In this document: piece after piece, positions 20,545-31,804 of the stretch
Layout of the letters: each line of letters begins with the position of its first letter
Position numbering within the stretch: the first letter of the stretch is position 1
DNA from: Spirochaetes bacterium GWF1_51_8
GTDB lineage: Bacteria > Spirochaetota > Brevinematia > Brevinematales > GWF1-51-8
DNA: 64,000 nt
Direction: 5' to 3'
Assembly (NCBI GenBank): GCA_001829415.1
Contig: MIBE01000003.1
Coordinates: forward strand, 3,765-67,764
Notes under the pieces: model-generated
Databases searched by the model: none
What the model was told of the DNA's origin: nothing
What the model saw: the letters and a program-made list of their open reading frames with translations, nothing else
Position numbers and translations under genes: made by a program

Positions 20545-20555
20545 ACTGAGGGGAA

Positions 20556-20747
20556 TTTAACGAACTCATAATATACATGATTTTTTGTCACTGCGAGACG
20601 CGAAGCGACGAAGCAGTCTGTTTAATTTATATATCTAGTAATTAAATAGTTTGCTTCGGCTATGGTTCGGCCTGTCTCCTTCTCCGAAGGTGAAGACAGG
20701 CAAGCTCACCATGACGCCTCGCAATGACAAAATGGTTTGTTATCACT
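20556..20747 (+). repeat. Dispersed palindromic repeat R1
   Basis: ttttttgtcactgcgag...ctcgcaatgacaaaa; flanked by ACTGAGGGGAA / ACTGAGAGGGAA. Confidence 0.85.
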
Positions 20748-20770
20748 ACTGAGAGGGAACGATTTCACGA

Positions 20771-20799
20771 TTGCGTTTTTTGGAAAATCGATATAGAAT
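20771..20799 (+). promoter_or_regulatory. Candidate gdhA promoter
   Basis: TTGCGT, 17-nt spacer, TAGAAT. Confidence 0.45.
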
Positions 20800-20835
20800 C
20801 TTCATTGCATAAAATATCCTTTGAGTTGTCAAGGA

Positions 20836-22325
<1,490 letters not shown>

Positions 22326-22340
22326 CTATTCATGTTATAG

Positions 22341-22372
22341 CAAAGCGGTGGACAAGTTCCGCCGCTTTGTTT
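22341..22372 (+). terminator. Candidate terminator of gdhA
   Basis: caaagcggtggacaagttccgccgctttgttt hairpin. Confidence 0.6.
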
Positions 22373-22431
22373 ATATTTATACGGATTGACAACCGCGCTT
22401 CTCAATATTTTGAAATATCCGTTCCGCGGGC

Positions 22432-22544
22432 TTATAAGGGCGGTTCTGAAAACCTTGATTTTTCTAATAGTTCAAGACATAATTGAATATAAATTGCCCA
22501 ATGGTCACTTCCTTAAATGGTTATTTATAAGTGACTATAATAAA
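22432..22544 (+). repeat. Dispersed repeat R2, copy a
   Basis: ttataagggcggttctgaaaac...cccaatggtcacttcctt...ggttatttataagtg shared with copies at 51.0 and 55.2 kb. Confidence 0.6.
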
Positions 22545-22611
22545 CATACGCGCGGGAATGATTTCCGTTACCGCGCAGTATGGAATGCAATTATTCGTAT
22601 CGGAGAAAATA

Positions 22612-23511
22612 ATGTATAAAATCCTGAAGAAAAAAATGCTCGGCTCGCAGATTGTCCTGATGGATATCGAAGCGCCGAGGGTCGCGAAGGCTTCGCTGCC
22701 CGGCCAGTTCGTGATCGTGATCATGGACGAAAAGGGCGAGCGTATCCCGTTAACGGTATGCGACTATGATATCAAGAAAGGCACGGTAACGATCGTGTTC
22801 CAGACAGTGGGCGACACCACGAGACGGATGGCGGGGTTCCGCGAAGGCGACTCGTTCTTCGCGTTCACAGGCCCCCTCGGTCACCCGTCGGATTTTGTGA
22901 AGGAACCGCTCGAGGAAGTAAAAAAGAAAAAGTTCATTTTTATCGGCGGCGGAGTCGGCGTCGCGCCTGTCTATCCCCAGGTCAAATGGCTGAAGGAGCA
23001 CGAGGTCGACGTGGATGTGATTATGGGCGCGAGGAATAAAGACCTCATTATCCTCGAGGACGAAATGAAAAAGGCCGCGAAGGACGTATATGTCTGCACC
23101 GACGACGGTTCTTACGGTTTCCACGGGCTTGTCACCGACTGTCTTACCGACCTCGTAAAGAATAAAGGGAAATCGTACGATCACGCGGTGATTATCGGCC
23201 CGATGATTATGATGAAGTTCGCCGCGAAACTGACGAAGGAACTCGGCATCCCGACAGTGGTCAGTCTCAACACCATCATGGTGGACGGCACCGGGATGTG
23301 CGGCGCATGCCGTGTGAATGTCGGCGGAGCGGTGAAGTTCGCGTGTGTGGACGGGCCGGAGTTCGACGGTCACGCGGTGGACTATGACGGTGCGATGCGG
23401 AGAATGGCGATGTATAAGACCGAGGAAGGCCGGAAGGCGCTCCGCACCACGGAAGGAACTACTCACAAGCCCGAAAAGGGCTGCGGTGTACAGGGGGCTC
23501 AAATTGGTTAA
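22612..23511 (+). CDS. nfnA: Ferredoxin-NADP+ reductase subunit alpha (NfnA/SudB-like)
   Basis: FNR-like fold, FIGGGVGVAPVYPQ, C-terminal [2Fe-2S]-type cysteines MCGACRV...KFACVDGPEFDGH. Start at 22612 (listed ORF over-extended). Confidence 0.88.
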   Translation: MYKILKKKMLGSQIVLMDIEAPRVAKASLPGQFVIVIMDEKGERIPLTVCDYDIKKGTVTIVFQTVGDTTRRMAGFREGDSFFAFTGPLGHPSDFVKEPLEEVKKKKFIFIGGGVGVAPVYPQVKWLKEHEVDVDVIMGARNKDLIILEDEMKKAAKDVYVCTDDGSYGFHGLVTDCLTDLVKNKGKSYDHAVIIGPMIMMKFAAKLTKELGIPTVVSLNTIMVDGTGMCGACRVNVGGAVKFACVDGPEFDGHAVDYDGAMRRMAMYKTEEGRKALRTTEGTTHKPEKGCGVQGAQIG

Positions 23512-23512
23512 C

Positions 23513-24892
23513 ATGAAGCGTACGCCTATCGGGGAACAGGCGCCCGAAAAAAGGATCACAAATTTCGATGAAGTCTGCCTCGGATACACGAAGGAGCAGA
23601 TGATAGAAGAAGCGAACCGTTGTCTCCAATGCAAGACCCGCCCGTGTGTGGACGGATGCCCCGTCGCAATCAAGATACCGGAATTTATCCAATACCTGCG
23701 GGACAACGACTTCGAGGCGGCATGCAAAAAAATCGCCGAAGACAGCGCGTTACCGGCGGTCTGCGGACGAGTCTGCCCGCAGGAGACCCAGTGTGAAGAA
23801 CGCTGTGTGCTCGCCAAGAAGGGCGACGCTGTCGCTATCGGGAAACTCGAACGTTATGTCGGCGACTGGACGCGCGAGCACAAGTTCAACCTCAACGATC
23901 CGGTCACGCCCAACGGCCACAAGGTCGCGGTGATCGGGAGCGGTCCCGCGGGATTGACCTGCGCGGGCGACCTCGCGAAGCTCGGGTACGAGATCACCGT
24001 CTTCGAGGCATTGCACAAGACCGGCGGGGTGCTGGTCTACGGTATCCCCGAGTTCCGTCTCCCCAACTCGGTCGTCGAATACGAGATCGACAACCTGAAG
24101 AAGCTCGGCGTAAAGTTCGAGACGAACGTGATTGTCGGACGGACGGTGACTATCGACCAGCTGATGGACGAGGAAGGCTACGAGGCCGTGTTTGTCGGGA
24201 GCGGCGCGGGATTGCCGATGTTCATGAACATCCCCGGCGAGGACCTGAACGGAGTCTATTCCGCCAACGAGTTCCTTACCCGGAACAACCTGATGCAGGC
24301 ATATGACGACAATTTCGATACGCCGATCCGTCCGGGCAAGAGCGCGGCGATAGTCGGCGGCGGCAATGTCGCGATGGACGCGGCCCGTTCGGCGAAACGT
24401 CTCGGCGCGAAGTCTTATATCGTCTACCGCCGTTCGGAAAAAGAACTCCCCGCCCGCGCGGAGGAAGTCCATCACGCGATGGAAGAGGGGATCGAGTTCC
24501 ACCTGCTGACGAACCCGGTCGAAATCCTCGGCGACGAGAAAGGCTGGGTGCGCGCGATCCGTTGCATCCGCATGGAGTTGGGCGAACCGGACGAGTCCGG
24601 CAGACGGCGCCCAGTGCCCGTGAAGGGCTCGGAATATGAAATCCCGGTCGAGACGGTGGTGATCGCTATCGGAACCAGCCCGAACCCGTTGATCTCCCAG
24701 ACCACGCCCGGCCTCGAACTGAACAAGTGGAAGGCGATAGTGATCGACGAGGAGACCGGCAAGACGACCCGTGAGGGCGTATACGCCGGGGGCGATGCGG
24801 TATCCGGCTCGGCGACCGTGATCCTCGCGATGGGCGCGGCGAGGAAGTCCGCGAAGGCGATCGACGAGTATATCAAGAGCAAGAAGAAGTAA
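23513..24892 (+). CDS. nfnB: NADPH-dependent glutamate synthase beta-like subunit (NfnB/SudA-like)
   Basis: CLQCKTRPCVDGCPVAIKIPEFI, CGRVCPQETQCEERC, VIGSGPAGLTCAGDLAKLGYEITVFEA; directly downstream of nfnA. Confidence 0.9.
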   Translation: MKRTPIGEQAPEKRITNFDEVCLGYTKEQMIEEANRCLQCKTRPCVDGCPVAIKIPEFIQYLRDNDFEAACKKIAEDSALPAVCGRVCPQETQCEERCVLAKKGDAVAIGKLERYVGDWTREHKFNLNDPVTPNGHKVAVIGSGPAGLTCAGDLAKLGYEITVFEALHKTGGVLVYGIPEFRLPNSVVEYEIDNLKKLGVKFETNVIVGRTVTIDQLMDEEGYEAVFVGSGAGLPMFMNIPGEDLNGVYSANEFLTRNNLMQAYDDNFDTPIRPGKSAAIVGGGNVAMDAARSAKRLGAKSYIVYRRSEKELPARAEEVHHAMEEGIEFHLLTNPVEILGDEKGWVRAIRCIRMELGEPDESGRRRPVPVKGSEYEIPVETVVIAIGTSPNPLISQTTPGLELNKWKAIVIDEETGKTTREGVYAGGDAVSGSATVILAMGAARKSAKAIDEYIKSKKK

Positions 24893-24897
24893 GATAG

Positions 24898-24927
24898 ACA
24901 GGGGGAGCGCAGGCTCCCCTTTTTGTT
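24898..24927 (+). terminator. Rho-independent terminator of nfnAB
   Basis: caggggga-gcgcaggctccccttttt-type hairpin. Confidence 0.75.
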
Positions 24928-24946
24928 TCAGCGCGGATGAGTATAG

Positions 24947-24979
24947 AATGTGTATAGTTTTTAGAAAAGTATACACATT
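24947..24979. promoter_or_regulatory. Perfect 10-bp inverted repeat upstream of the Fic promoter
   Basis: AATGTGTATA (24947-24956) and TATACACATT (24970-24979). Confidence 0.55.
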
Positions 24980-24980
24980 G

Positions 24981-25009
24981 TTGACAGATTACCCTTAGCA
25001 TTTTATATT
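24981..25009 (+). promoter_or_regulatory. Sigma-70 promoter of the Fic gene
   Basis: TTGACA, 17-nt spacer, TATATT. Confidence 0.65.
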
Positions 25010-25014
25010 AGATT

Positions 25015-26352
25015 ATGCGAAAAATAGAAACGCCCAAGATTACCGATCCGGATTTCACTGGCTTGGATGAACTGAAACAAGAAATTGATAAAAATCGAGA
25101 GTTATTGGATAGTCTAAACTATCCGGAATATTTGCATTGGGAGAAGATTCAGTACAAAGAGTTTCAGGGTAGAAGTTCAATCGATGTATGGAAATTATTG
25201 AAAAAGTATAGGGTGATGGAATCGCGGAAAACAATAATTCGCGATGAAAATGGAAAATGTTTTACATGGTTTAAAACTCAAGGGATTGAAAAGTGCCTCA
25301 TTGCATTTGATAGTTCTTTCTCACCTAAATCTATTCAAGAATATTTAATGACTAAAGAGTTTTTTTCCAGTTTAATTGAAGAATCAATCGCATCATCAGT
25401 GTTAGAAGGAGCTAGTACTACAAGAAAAATCGCAAGAGAAATGATACTTACTGAACGAAAACCTCGAGATGTATCCGAGCAAATGATAATAAATAATTAT
25501 AACGCGATGGATAAAATATTAAACGTATATTCGGATATGGAAATAAGTTTAGAAATTCTTTTTGAATTGCATTTCATTCTCACAAATAAAACCTCTCTTC
25601 CGGAAAACGAACAAGGAAAATTCCGCTTAAATGAACATAATATAACGGTTCAAAATACCTTTGATAATGATGTGCTCCACATCCCGCCGAAAATGGAATT
25701 CGTAAGAGATGAGATTAAGAATCTGATAGATACGGCAAATGATAAAATTCCAATCGCGGATAGTATTATTCATCCCATTGTAAAAGCGATCATGCTTCAT
25801 TTTTGGATCGGTTATCTTCACCCGTTTACTGATGGAAACGGACGTTTAGCGCGTGCGATCTTTTATTGGTATCTTCTTAAAAATGGATATCATAAAGTGA
25901 TTTATTTTCCAGTTTCATTATTTCTAAAAAATAGCCCGGCGAAATACAAAAATGCTTATATATATTCTGAAAGAGATGATAATGATCTTACATATTTTAT
26001 TACGTACAATACCAATTCATTAATTTCCTCAAGTTTGATGTATATTAATAAATTAGATAGAATAGAAAAAATTCTGAAAACCGAATTAGACAGTTTCTTG
26101 GCTAAGTACACCTTGAATGAAAGACAAAAAGATTTCATTTTAACAGGACTAGTTGATCCCGATGAAAGGAATTCTTTTAAAAAATATATGAATATATATA
26201 AAATATCGAGGCAGACTGCAATAAAAGATTTGAGATCACTAGAAAGCCAAGGGCTGCTTATCTCAAAAAAAGTTGGGAAAATTGTATATTTTTATCCCGG
26301 GAAAGCAATGAAAAAATCACGAAGCAAAAGAGGCAAAGGATTACCTCAATAA
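25015..26352 (+). CDS. Fic/DOC family protein with N-terminal inhibitory motif
   Basis: Fic motif HPFTDGNGRLARAIFYW; inhibitory-helix-like SSVLEG; C-terminal wHTH-like region. Confidence 0.92.
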   Translation: MRKIETPKITDPDFTGLDELKQEIDKNRELLDSLNYPEYLHWEKIQYKEFQGRSSIDVWKLLKKYRVMESRKTIIRDENGKCFTWFKTQGIEKCLIAFDSSFSPKSIQEYLMTKEFFSSLIEESIASSVLEGASTTRKIAREMILTERKPRDVSEQMIINNYNAMDKILNVYSDMEISLEILFELHFILTNKTSLPENEQGKFRLNEHNITVQNTFDNDVLHIPPKMEFVRDEIKNLIDTANDKIPIADSIIHPIVKAIMLHFWIGYLHPFTDGNGRLARAIFYWYLLKNGYHKVIYFPVSLFLKNSPAKYKNAYIYSERDDNDLTYFITYNTNSLISSSLMYINKLDRIEKILKTELDSFLAKYTLNERQKDFILTGLVDPDERNSFKKYMNIYKISRQTAIKDLRSLESQGLLISKKVGKIVYFYPGKAMKKSRSKRGKGLPQ

Positions 26353-26426
26353 AAATAATCCACTCGCGGGGTTGAAATTATGAAAATCTGTATTATCATA
26401 TATATAGTATGTTTTCAGGAGGCATT

Positions 26427-27767
26427 ATGAAAAAGTCGGGGATTTTGTCTCTATTGGCCGTATTCACGGTCATATTTTTTATCGCGGGATGCGCGATCTT
26501 TGTTCCGATCAATGTTCAGCTCCTTCCGATGAAAGGAAACGGGACTTACACATACAGTAACGCCCAGCTCACCATCGACGGCGGGATGCGTATGCTGAAG
26601 ATGCAGGGCTCCCATTACGAAATGGGTTACGCCTACGGTTACCTTCTCGGCAATGAGATCATCAACACCCTTCAGCATTATGTCTACTGGGTGCTTCTGC
26701 TGAAGTATCCGTTGCAGACCTACGACGATGTGTACAGCTTCCAGGCGAAGTTCGACTGGGACCCGGGCTATTCCAACGAAATGGTCGGGATGCTCGAAGG
26801 TATCTACGCGACCGTTCCCGAAAGCAACCTCATGATCTCTCCGCCCAACGGCGAAGTCCATAAACTGGGTTTGAAGGACCTGATGGTCATCAACACGATC
26901 GGCGACTGGACATGCTCCAGTTTCGCGGCATGGGGCCCGGGCCAGACTACCGGTAACGGCATGCTTCTCGCCCGCAACTTCGACTATTTGGTCGACAGCA
27001 GTTCGATGTGTAAAATGTTCCATATGGTGACGGTCTGCAAGCCTAACGACGGCTCGTACTCATGGGTCGGAGTGGGTGTATGCGGAGTGCTCGGCGCGAT
27101 GACCGGGATGAACCAGTATGGCGTTGCCGGCGTCCTCCACAACACCGATTTCTTCCCTACTACCGACGATTACGGGTATATGGGTCGTCTGTTCGCGCTC
27201 AGAAAGATTTTAGAACTGACCGGGCCTGCTCAGGGTCCTTCGGATGTTGAAACATTGCTCGACGGCTACCCGGCATACTACGGCAACAACATTTTTGTCT
27301 GTTTCAGTAATACGTCACTCCCTCTGAACGATCAAGCCGCTGTGTTCGAGTATGACGGCGACAGTACACAGCCTTCCGGCCGCGCAACCGTCCGTTACGC
27401 TTCCGATAACGCCACCCTTCCGAATAACGCCTATTTCATCCAGAGCTTTAATCTGACAAACTGCATGATCAATGTGAACCATTACCTCAAACGTAAGACT
27501 TCCGCGCCGGGATATACCGACGACAGCGGCGAACGTTACGTCCTCATCCAGCACTACATGACGAACGCCATCCTGAACGACGGCAATGTCACCGAGTCCG
27601 AAGCGAAGAACATTCTGATGTACGTGGACGACTACTTCACTCTCCACAGCGTGATCTTCGAACCGCGTATCGGAAAACTGATTATCTACCTCAACGACAC
27701 CCCGAACAAGACGGCGTGGGAGTGCAAGGAATACAATTACACCTTGACCGATCTATTCAACTGGTAA
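26427..27767 (+). CDS. Lipoprotein of the peptidase C45 / acyltransferase (Ntn-hydrolase)-like family
   Basis: Lipobox IAGC; GSHYEMGYAYGYLLG; candidate Ntn Cys in GDWTCSSFAAWG...LLARNFDY; RBS aggagg. Confidence 0.7.
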   Translation: MKKSGILSLLAVFTVIFFIAGCAIFVPINVQLLPMKGNGTYTYSNAQLTIDGGMRMLKMQGSHYEMGYAYGYLLGNEIINTLQHYVYWVLLLKYPLQTYDDVYSFQAKFDWDPGYSNEMVGMLEGIYATVPESNLMISPPNGEVHKLGLKDLMVINTIGDWTCSSFAAWGPGQTTGNGMLLARNFDYLVDSSSMCKMFHMVTVCKPNDGSYSWVGVGVCGVLGAMTGMNQYGVAGVLHNTDFFPTTDDYGYMGRLFALRKILELTGPAQGPSDVETLLDGYPAYYGNNIFVCFSNTSLPLNDQAAVFEYDGDSTQPSGRATVRYASDNATLPNNAYFIQSFNLTNCMINVNHYLKRKTSAPGYTDDSGERYVLIQHYMTNAILNDGNVTESEAKNILMYVDDYFTLHSVIFEPRIGKLIIYLNDTPNKTAWECKEYNYTLTDLFNW

Positions 27768-27785
27768 TCGATTCTAAAACTTTTG

Positions 27786-27815
27786 TCCGGCGGAGCAATC
27801 CGCCGGATTTTTTTA
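27786..27815 (+). terminator. Rho-independent terminator
   Basis: tccggcggagcaatccgccggattttttt. Confidence 0.85.
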
Positions 27816-27908
27816 TGTATTTTTCATGTCACGCCCGCGAGCTATGTATGCCTCCCATTCCCCGCCGTTTGTTTACCTTTTTCGCGATTCCCGTTATGAT
27901 ACCCCGAG

Positions 27909-29054
27909 GTGCGTTTTTACATGACAACCGGTATCGATTTCCGTTTTTACTTTTCGCCCGATAGAATAGCCGTGCCGTTCGGGCTTTCCGCTCCGATAAA
28001 AGTGTTCCGTTGTACGCGGGAGACGGATTTAACGGAGCTTTTCCGCGCGCTCGAAACGGAGAGCAGTGCGGGGCGTTGGGTTGCGGGATATCTCTCCTAC
28101 GAGGCGGGTTACCTATTCGAGGAAAGGCTGCGCGGGTATGCGCCGTCCGGCGAACTGGGGCTTTTCGCGGTCTTCGATGCACCCGGGGAAATCACGGCTG
28201 TACCGTCAGCCCGGGATTACACATTCGGATGGGGCGGCGCGGATTTGTCCCGTGAGGTCTATGAGAAGAAGGTCGAGAGGATACGCGGGTATCTCCGTGA
28301 CGGCGATATCTACCAGGCGAACTTTACGTTCAAGGGAAAGTTCCGTATCGAGGGCGGCAGGCAGGGCTTTTTCGACTACCTCTTCCGCAGGCAGAACCCG
28401 GGATACGCCGCGTATCTCAAAACCGGCGGGCGGGAAATCCTGTCGCTGTCGCCGGAATTGTTCTTTCACCTGAAGGACGGGACTGTCCGGATGAAGCCGA
28501 TGAAGGGGACGATCCGCCGGGGCGATACTCCCGCGGAGGATATAGACCTGCGGAACCGGCTCCGCGCCGACGAGAAAAACCTCGCGGAGAACCTGATGAT
28601 CGTCGATTTGATCCGGAACGATGTTTCGAGGATCGGGCGGAATGTCCGTGTGGAGAAGTCGTTCGAGATAGAGGAATACCCGACCCTTTATCAAATGACC
28701 TCGACCGTCGCGGCGGATATCGCGCCCGGAACCTCATATTTCGATGTCTTCGCGGCGCTTTTCCCATGCGGCTCGATCACCGGCGCGCCGAAAATTCGCG
28801 CGATGGAGATTATCCGTGAGACGGAACTTGGGCCGAGGGGTATCTACACGGGCGCTATCGGCTGGATCGCGCCGTGGGGGGAGATGATGTTCAATGTCGC
28901 GATCAGGACGCTTGTGATCGAGAACGGGGCGGGCGAAATCGGGGTCGGGAGCGGGATAGTCTACGACTCAGTGCCGGACGCCGAGTATGACGAATGTCTC
29001 CTGAAAGCCGAGTTTCTCAATTCCGCCGAGAGGGAGGGAGACCATGCCGGATAA
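27909..29054 (+). CDS. pabB: Aminodeoxychorismate synthase component I
   Basis: DGDIYQANFT, LSPELFF, MKGTIRRG, LMIVDLIRNDVSRIG, FPCGSITGAPKIRAMEII. Start could be GTG 27909 or ATG 27921. Confidence 0.92.
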   Translation: MRFYMTTGIDFRFYFSPDRIAVPFGLSAPIKVFRCTRETDLTELFRALETESSAGRWVAGYLSYEAGYLFEERLRGYAPSGELGLFAVFDAPGEITAVPSARDYTFGWGGADLSREVYEKKVERIRGYLRDGDIYQANFTFKGKFRIEGGRQGFFDYLFRRQNPGYAAYLKTGGREILSLSPELFFHLKDGTVRMKPMKGTIRRGDTPAEDIDLRNRLRADEKNLAENLMIVDLIRNDVSRIGRNVRVEKSFEIEEYPTLYQMTSTVAADIAPGTSYFDVFAALFPCGSITGAPKIRAMEIIRETELGPRGIYTGAIGWIAPWGEMMFNVAIRTLVIENGAGEIGVGSGIVYDSVPDAEYDECLLKAEFLNSAEREGDHAG

Positions 29055-29679
29055 CATCGAATTTTCTATTCTGGAGTCGATACTTTGGAAAGAGGGCGAG
29101 TTTACCCTTCTCGAGTACCATCTCCGCCGGATGAAAAACTCCGCCACCGAGTTCGGCTTCCTGTTCAGGGAGGAAGACTTCTACGGCACGCTCGACAGGA
29201 TATGCCGTGACGGCTGTGATCACGGGACTCCGGCAAAGGTGCGGATATTCCTTTCCCGCGAGGGTACGATGCGAGGCGACGCCGAACACATTGTCCCCAT
29301 CCTCTCGCGCGAGGTGAAGGTCTGGCAGACGCCTATCGATCCGGATAACAAATTCCTCTATCACAAAACCACCGTCCGTGACCATTACCGTGAAGCCTCC
29401 GAAGTACTCGCGGACAATGGGTATGCCGATATCCTTTTTTTCAACAAGCGGGGCGAGATGACCGAGGGGACGCGCGCGAATTTCTTCTGGCGCGAGGGGG
29501 AAGCCCTTTACACGCCCCCGGTGATCTGCGGACTTCTGCCGGGTACCTACCGCGCGAGCCTGCTCGACCTCGGTATCGTGCGTGAGAAAGTTATCCCTTA
29601 CAGCGGCCTTGCCCATGCGGATAAAATCTTTATCGGGAACTCCGTGCGCGGGCTGATCGAAGTTAATGTGTTGACCTGA
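29044..29679 (+). CDS. pabC: Class IV aminotransferase (aminodeoxychorismate lyase)
   Basis: LLEYHLRRMKNSA, FFNKRGEMTEGTRANFFW, PPVICGLLPGTYR; overlaps pabB. Confidence 0.88.
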   Translation: MPDNIEFSILESILWKEGEFTLLEYHLRRMKNSATEFGFLFREEDFYGTLDRICRDGCDHGTPAKVRIFLSREGTMRGDAEHIVPILSREVKVWQTPIDPDNKFLYHKTTVRDHYREASEVLADNGYADILFFNKRGEMTEGTRANFFWREGEALYTPPVICGLLPGTYRASLLDLGIVREKVIPYSGLAHADKIFIGNSVRGLIEVNVLT

Positions 29680-29927
29680 GAATTCCTAGTAGTTTCTCTC
29701 CTGTTATACAAACTAATGTTCATAAAGAAGGCTCTATTTTAAAAAGTAAAACAGTCGGAATAGTTTGTTTGTGAAAAATTGCACTTTTTGCTTGCGTTTT
29801 TTATTTTTTGCTTTATTATTTACGTGCGAATAGCTAGTCCTCTTATCAACAATCGAGAATAATGAAAAGGGGACAAGTAATCATTTCCATTACTATTCTA
29901 TTGAAATGATCACAAGTGAGGTGTGAT

Positions 29928-30962
29928 ATGAAAAATGTTATTCTGCGTAAATCCCGTCTAAACGATTTTATTTCCATCCTCGCGACAATGGAGAAGGTGA
30001 TGGCGCCGGTCGCCAAAGGCCCGAAGCATTTCGCGTTTGAGGAAGTGAAATCGGCTAAGGAAATTTCGCTCAATTACATCCCGACCATTCTGCCCCCGAA
30101 AAAATACTTCATGCCGCAGCACGAGACCCTTCTGGAATACGACACCCGTGAGGGCCAGAAGATGCGCGCGGTGGCCGAAGTGGAGAAGATTGTCCTGTTC
30201 GGGGTGCATACCTGCGATCTCGCGGGGGTGCAATGCCTTAATATCGTGTTCTCCGACCGTCCGAAAGACCTGAACTACCTGATCCGCAAGAACAAGATCG
30301 CGATCATCGGGTTCGAGTGCAATTTCTACTGCGACGAGGACGCAAGTTGCGGACTGATGGGCAACTATCTGCCGAAGGGCGGGTACGATATGTTTTTTAC
30401 CGACATCGGGGACTATTTTTTCGTGCATGTCAATACCCAGCTTGGCGAGGAACTGATGAACAAGACCGGGGTGCATGAAGAGGCGCGGATGGAGCATATG
30501 AACGCGCTCGAGGCGCTGCGTGAGAAGAAAAAGACGATCTTCAAGAACGAGGTCGATGTCGATAAAAACATGATTCCCGAGCTGTTCAAGAAGGGTTTCG
30601 ACAGCAAGGTCTGGGACGATCTCGGCGAACGCTGTATCTCGTGCGGGAACTGTACCAATGTCTGTCCCACCTGCTACTGTTTCGACGTATACGACGATCC
30701 GGACTTCGGGGCCAAGACCGGTAAGCGTATCCGGGTCTGGGACTCCTGCCAGAACGAGCCGTTCGCGAAAGTGGCCGGTGGCGAGAGTTTCCGTTCGCTC
30801 CGTAAGGACAGAAAGCGTCACCGGTTCAACCGGAAGTTCCGTTACCCGGTAGAGCGTTACGGCAAGTTCTTCTGCACCGGGTGCGGACGCTGTACGCGTG
30901 TTTGTATGGCCAGGATAAACCTGAAAGATACTATTAGATCTCTGGCGAAGGAGTATAAATAA
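29928..30962 (+). CDS. hydB: Sulfhydrogenase beta subunit-like 4Fe-4S protein
   Basis: CISCGNCTNVCPTCYCFDV and CTGCGRCTRVCMARINLK; first gene of a BGDA-ordered cluster. Confidence 0.85.
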   Translation: MKNVILRKSRLNDFISILATMEKVMAPVAKGPKHFAFEEVKSAKEISLNYIPTILPPKKYFMPQHETLLEYDTREGQKMRAVAEVEKIVLFGVHTCDLAGVQCLNIVFSDRPKDLNYLIRKNKIAIIGFECNFYCDEDASCGLMGNYLPKGGYDMFFTDIGDYFFVHVNTQLGEELMNKTGVHEEARMEHMNALEALREKKKTIFKNEVDVDKNMIPELFKKGFDSKVWDDLGERCISCGNCTNVCPTCYCFDVYDDPDFGAKTGKRIRVWDSCQNEPFAKVAGGESFRSLRKDRKRHRFNRKFRYPVERYGKFFCTGCGRCTRVCMARINLKDTIRSLAKEYK

Positions 30963-31804
30963 TGGAAAAAATGAATATCAACCGTTCGGCATATAGAATC
31001 AAGGAAGCGAAAATCCTCAGTGCGAGAATGCTGACCGACACTGAAAAGCTGTTCGATATCGCGCTCCAGAACGGCGAAAGCCTCGACTACGAACCGGGAC
31101 AGTTCGCGGAAGTGTCGATTTTCGGGGTAGGCGAAGCGCCTATTTCGATCTGCTCGTCGCCTACGAAACGGGGCTCGTTCGAGCTCTGTGTCCGCGCGGT
31201 GGGCGAAGGCCGTTTCACGAACGCGATGCACAAGATGGAAGCGGGTGACGATATCGGAATCAGAGGCCCGTTCGGGGTAGGCTTCCCGGTGCAGATGTTC
31301 GAGGGGAACGATTTGATGCTGGTCGCCGGAGGGCTGGGGATCGCTCCGCTCCGTTCGCTCATCAACTATGTCCTCGATAACCGCCGCGATTTCGGCAAAG
31401 TAAACATCCTGCTGGGATGTAAAACGCCGCTCAATATGCTTTTCGGCGATGAGATCGAGACATGGCAGACCAGAATGGATATCAACTTCAGTTGTACGGT
31501 GGACAAGGGCGCGCCCGATTGGAAGGGGAATGTCGGATTGATCACATCGCTCATCCCTGGTGTCGACCTCGACCCCGCGAACACCTACGCGGTGGTGGTA
31601 GGCCCGCCCATCATGTATAAATTCGTCATCAAGGAACTGACCGGTAAAAAAATACCCGATAACAGGATACTCGTCTCTCTCGAACGCCACATGAAATGCG
31701 GGCTCGGGAAATGCGGGCATTGCCAGATTCACAATATCTACTGCTGTCAGGACGGGCCCGTGTTCGTCTATGAAAGAATTAAAGACCTGAAGGGGGCGAT
31801 CTGA
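30962..31804 (+). CDS. hydG: Sulfhydrogenase gamma subunit (FAD/NAD(P)-binding)
   Basis: EPGQFAEVSIFGVGEAPISICSSP, LVAGGLGIAPLRSLINYV, MKCGLGKCGHCQI; overlaps neighbours by translational-coupling junctions. This is the sulfhydrogenase gamma subunit, not the FeFe maturase HydG. Confidence 0.88.
   Translation: MEKMNINRSAYRIKEAKILSARMLTDTEKLFDIALQNGESLDYEPGQFAEVSIFGVGEAPISICSSPTKRGSFELCVRAVGEGRFTNAMHKMEAGDDIGIRGPFGVGFPVQMFEGNDLMLVAGGLGIAPLRSLINYVLDNRRDFGKVNILLGCKTPLNMLFGDEIETWQTRMDINFSCTVDKGAPDWKGNVGLITSLIPGVDLDPANTYAVVVGPPIMYKFVIKELTGKKIPDNRILVSLERHMKCGLGKCGHCQIHNIYCCQDGPVFVYERIKDLKGAI

Noticed and set aside
22386-22619. 77-aa ORF between gdhA and nfnA
   Set aside because: Coincides with repeat R2 copy a and lacks a good RBS; more likely repeat DNA than a gene.
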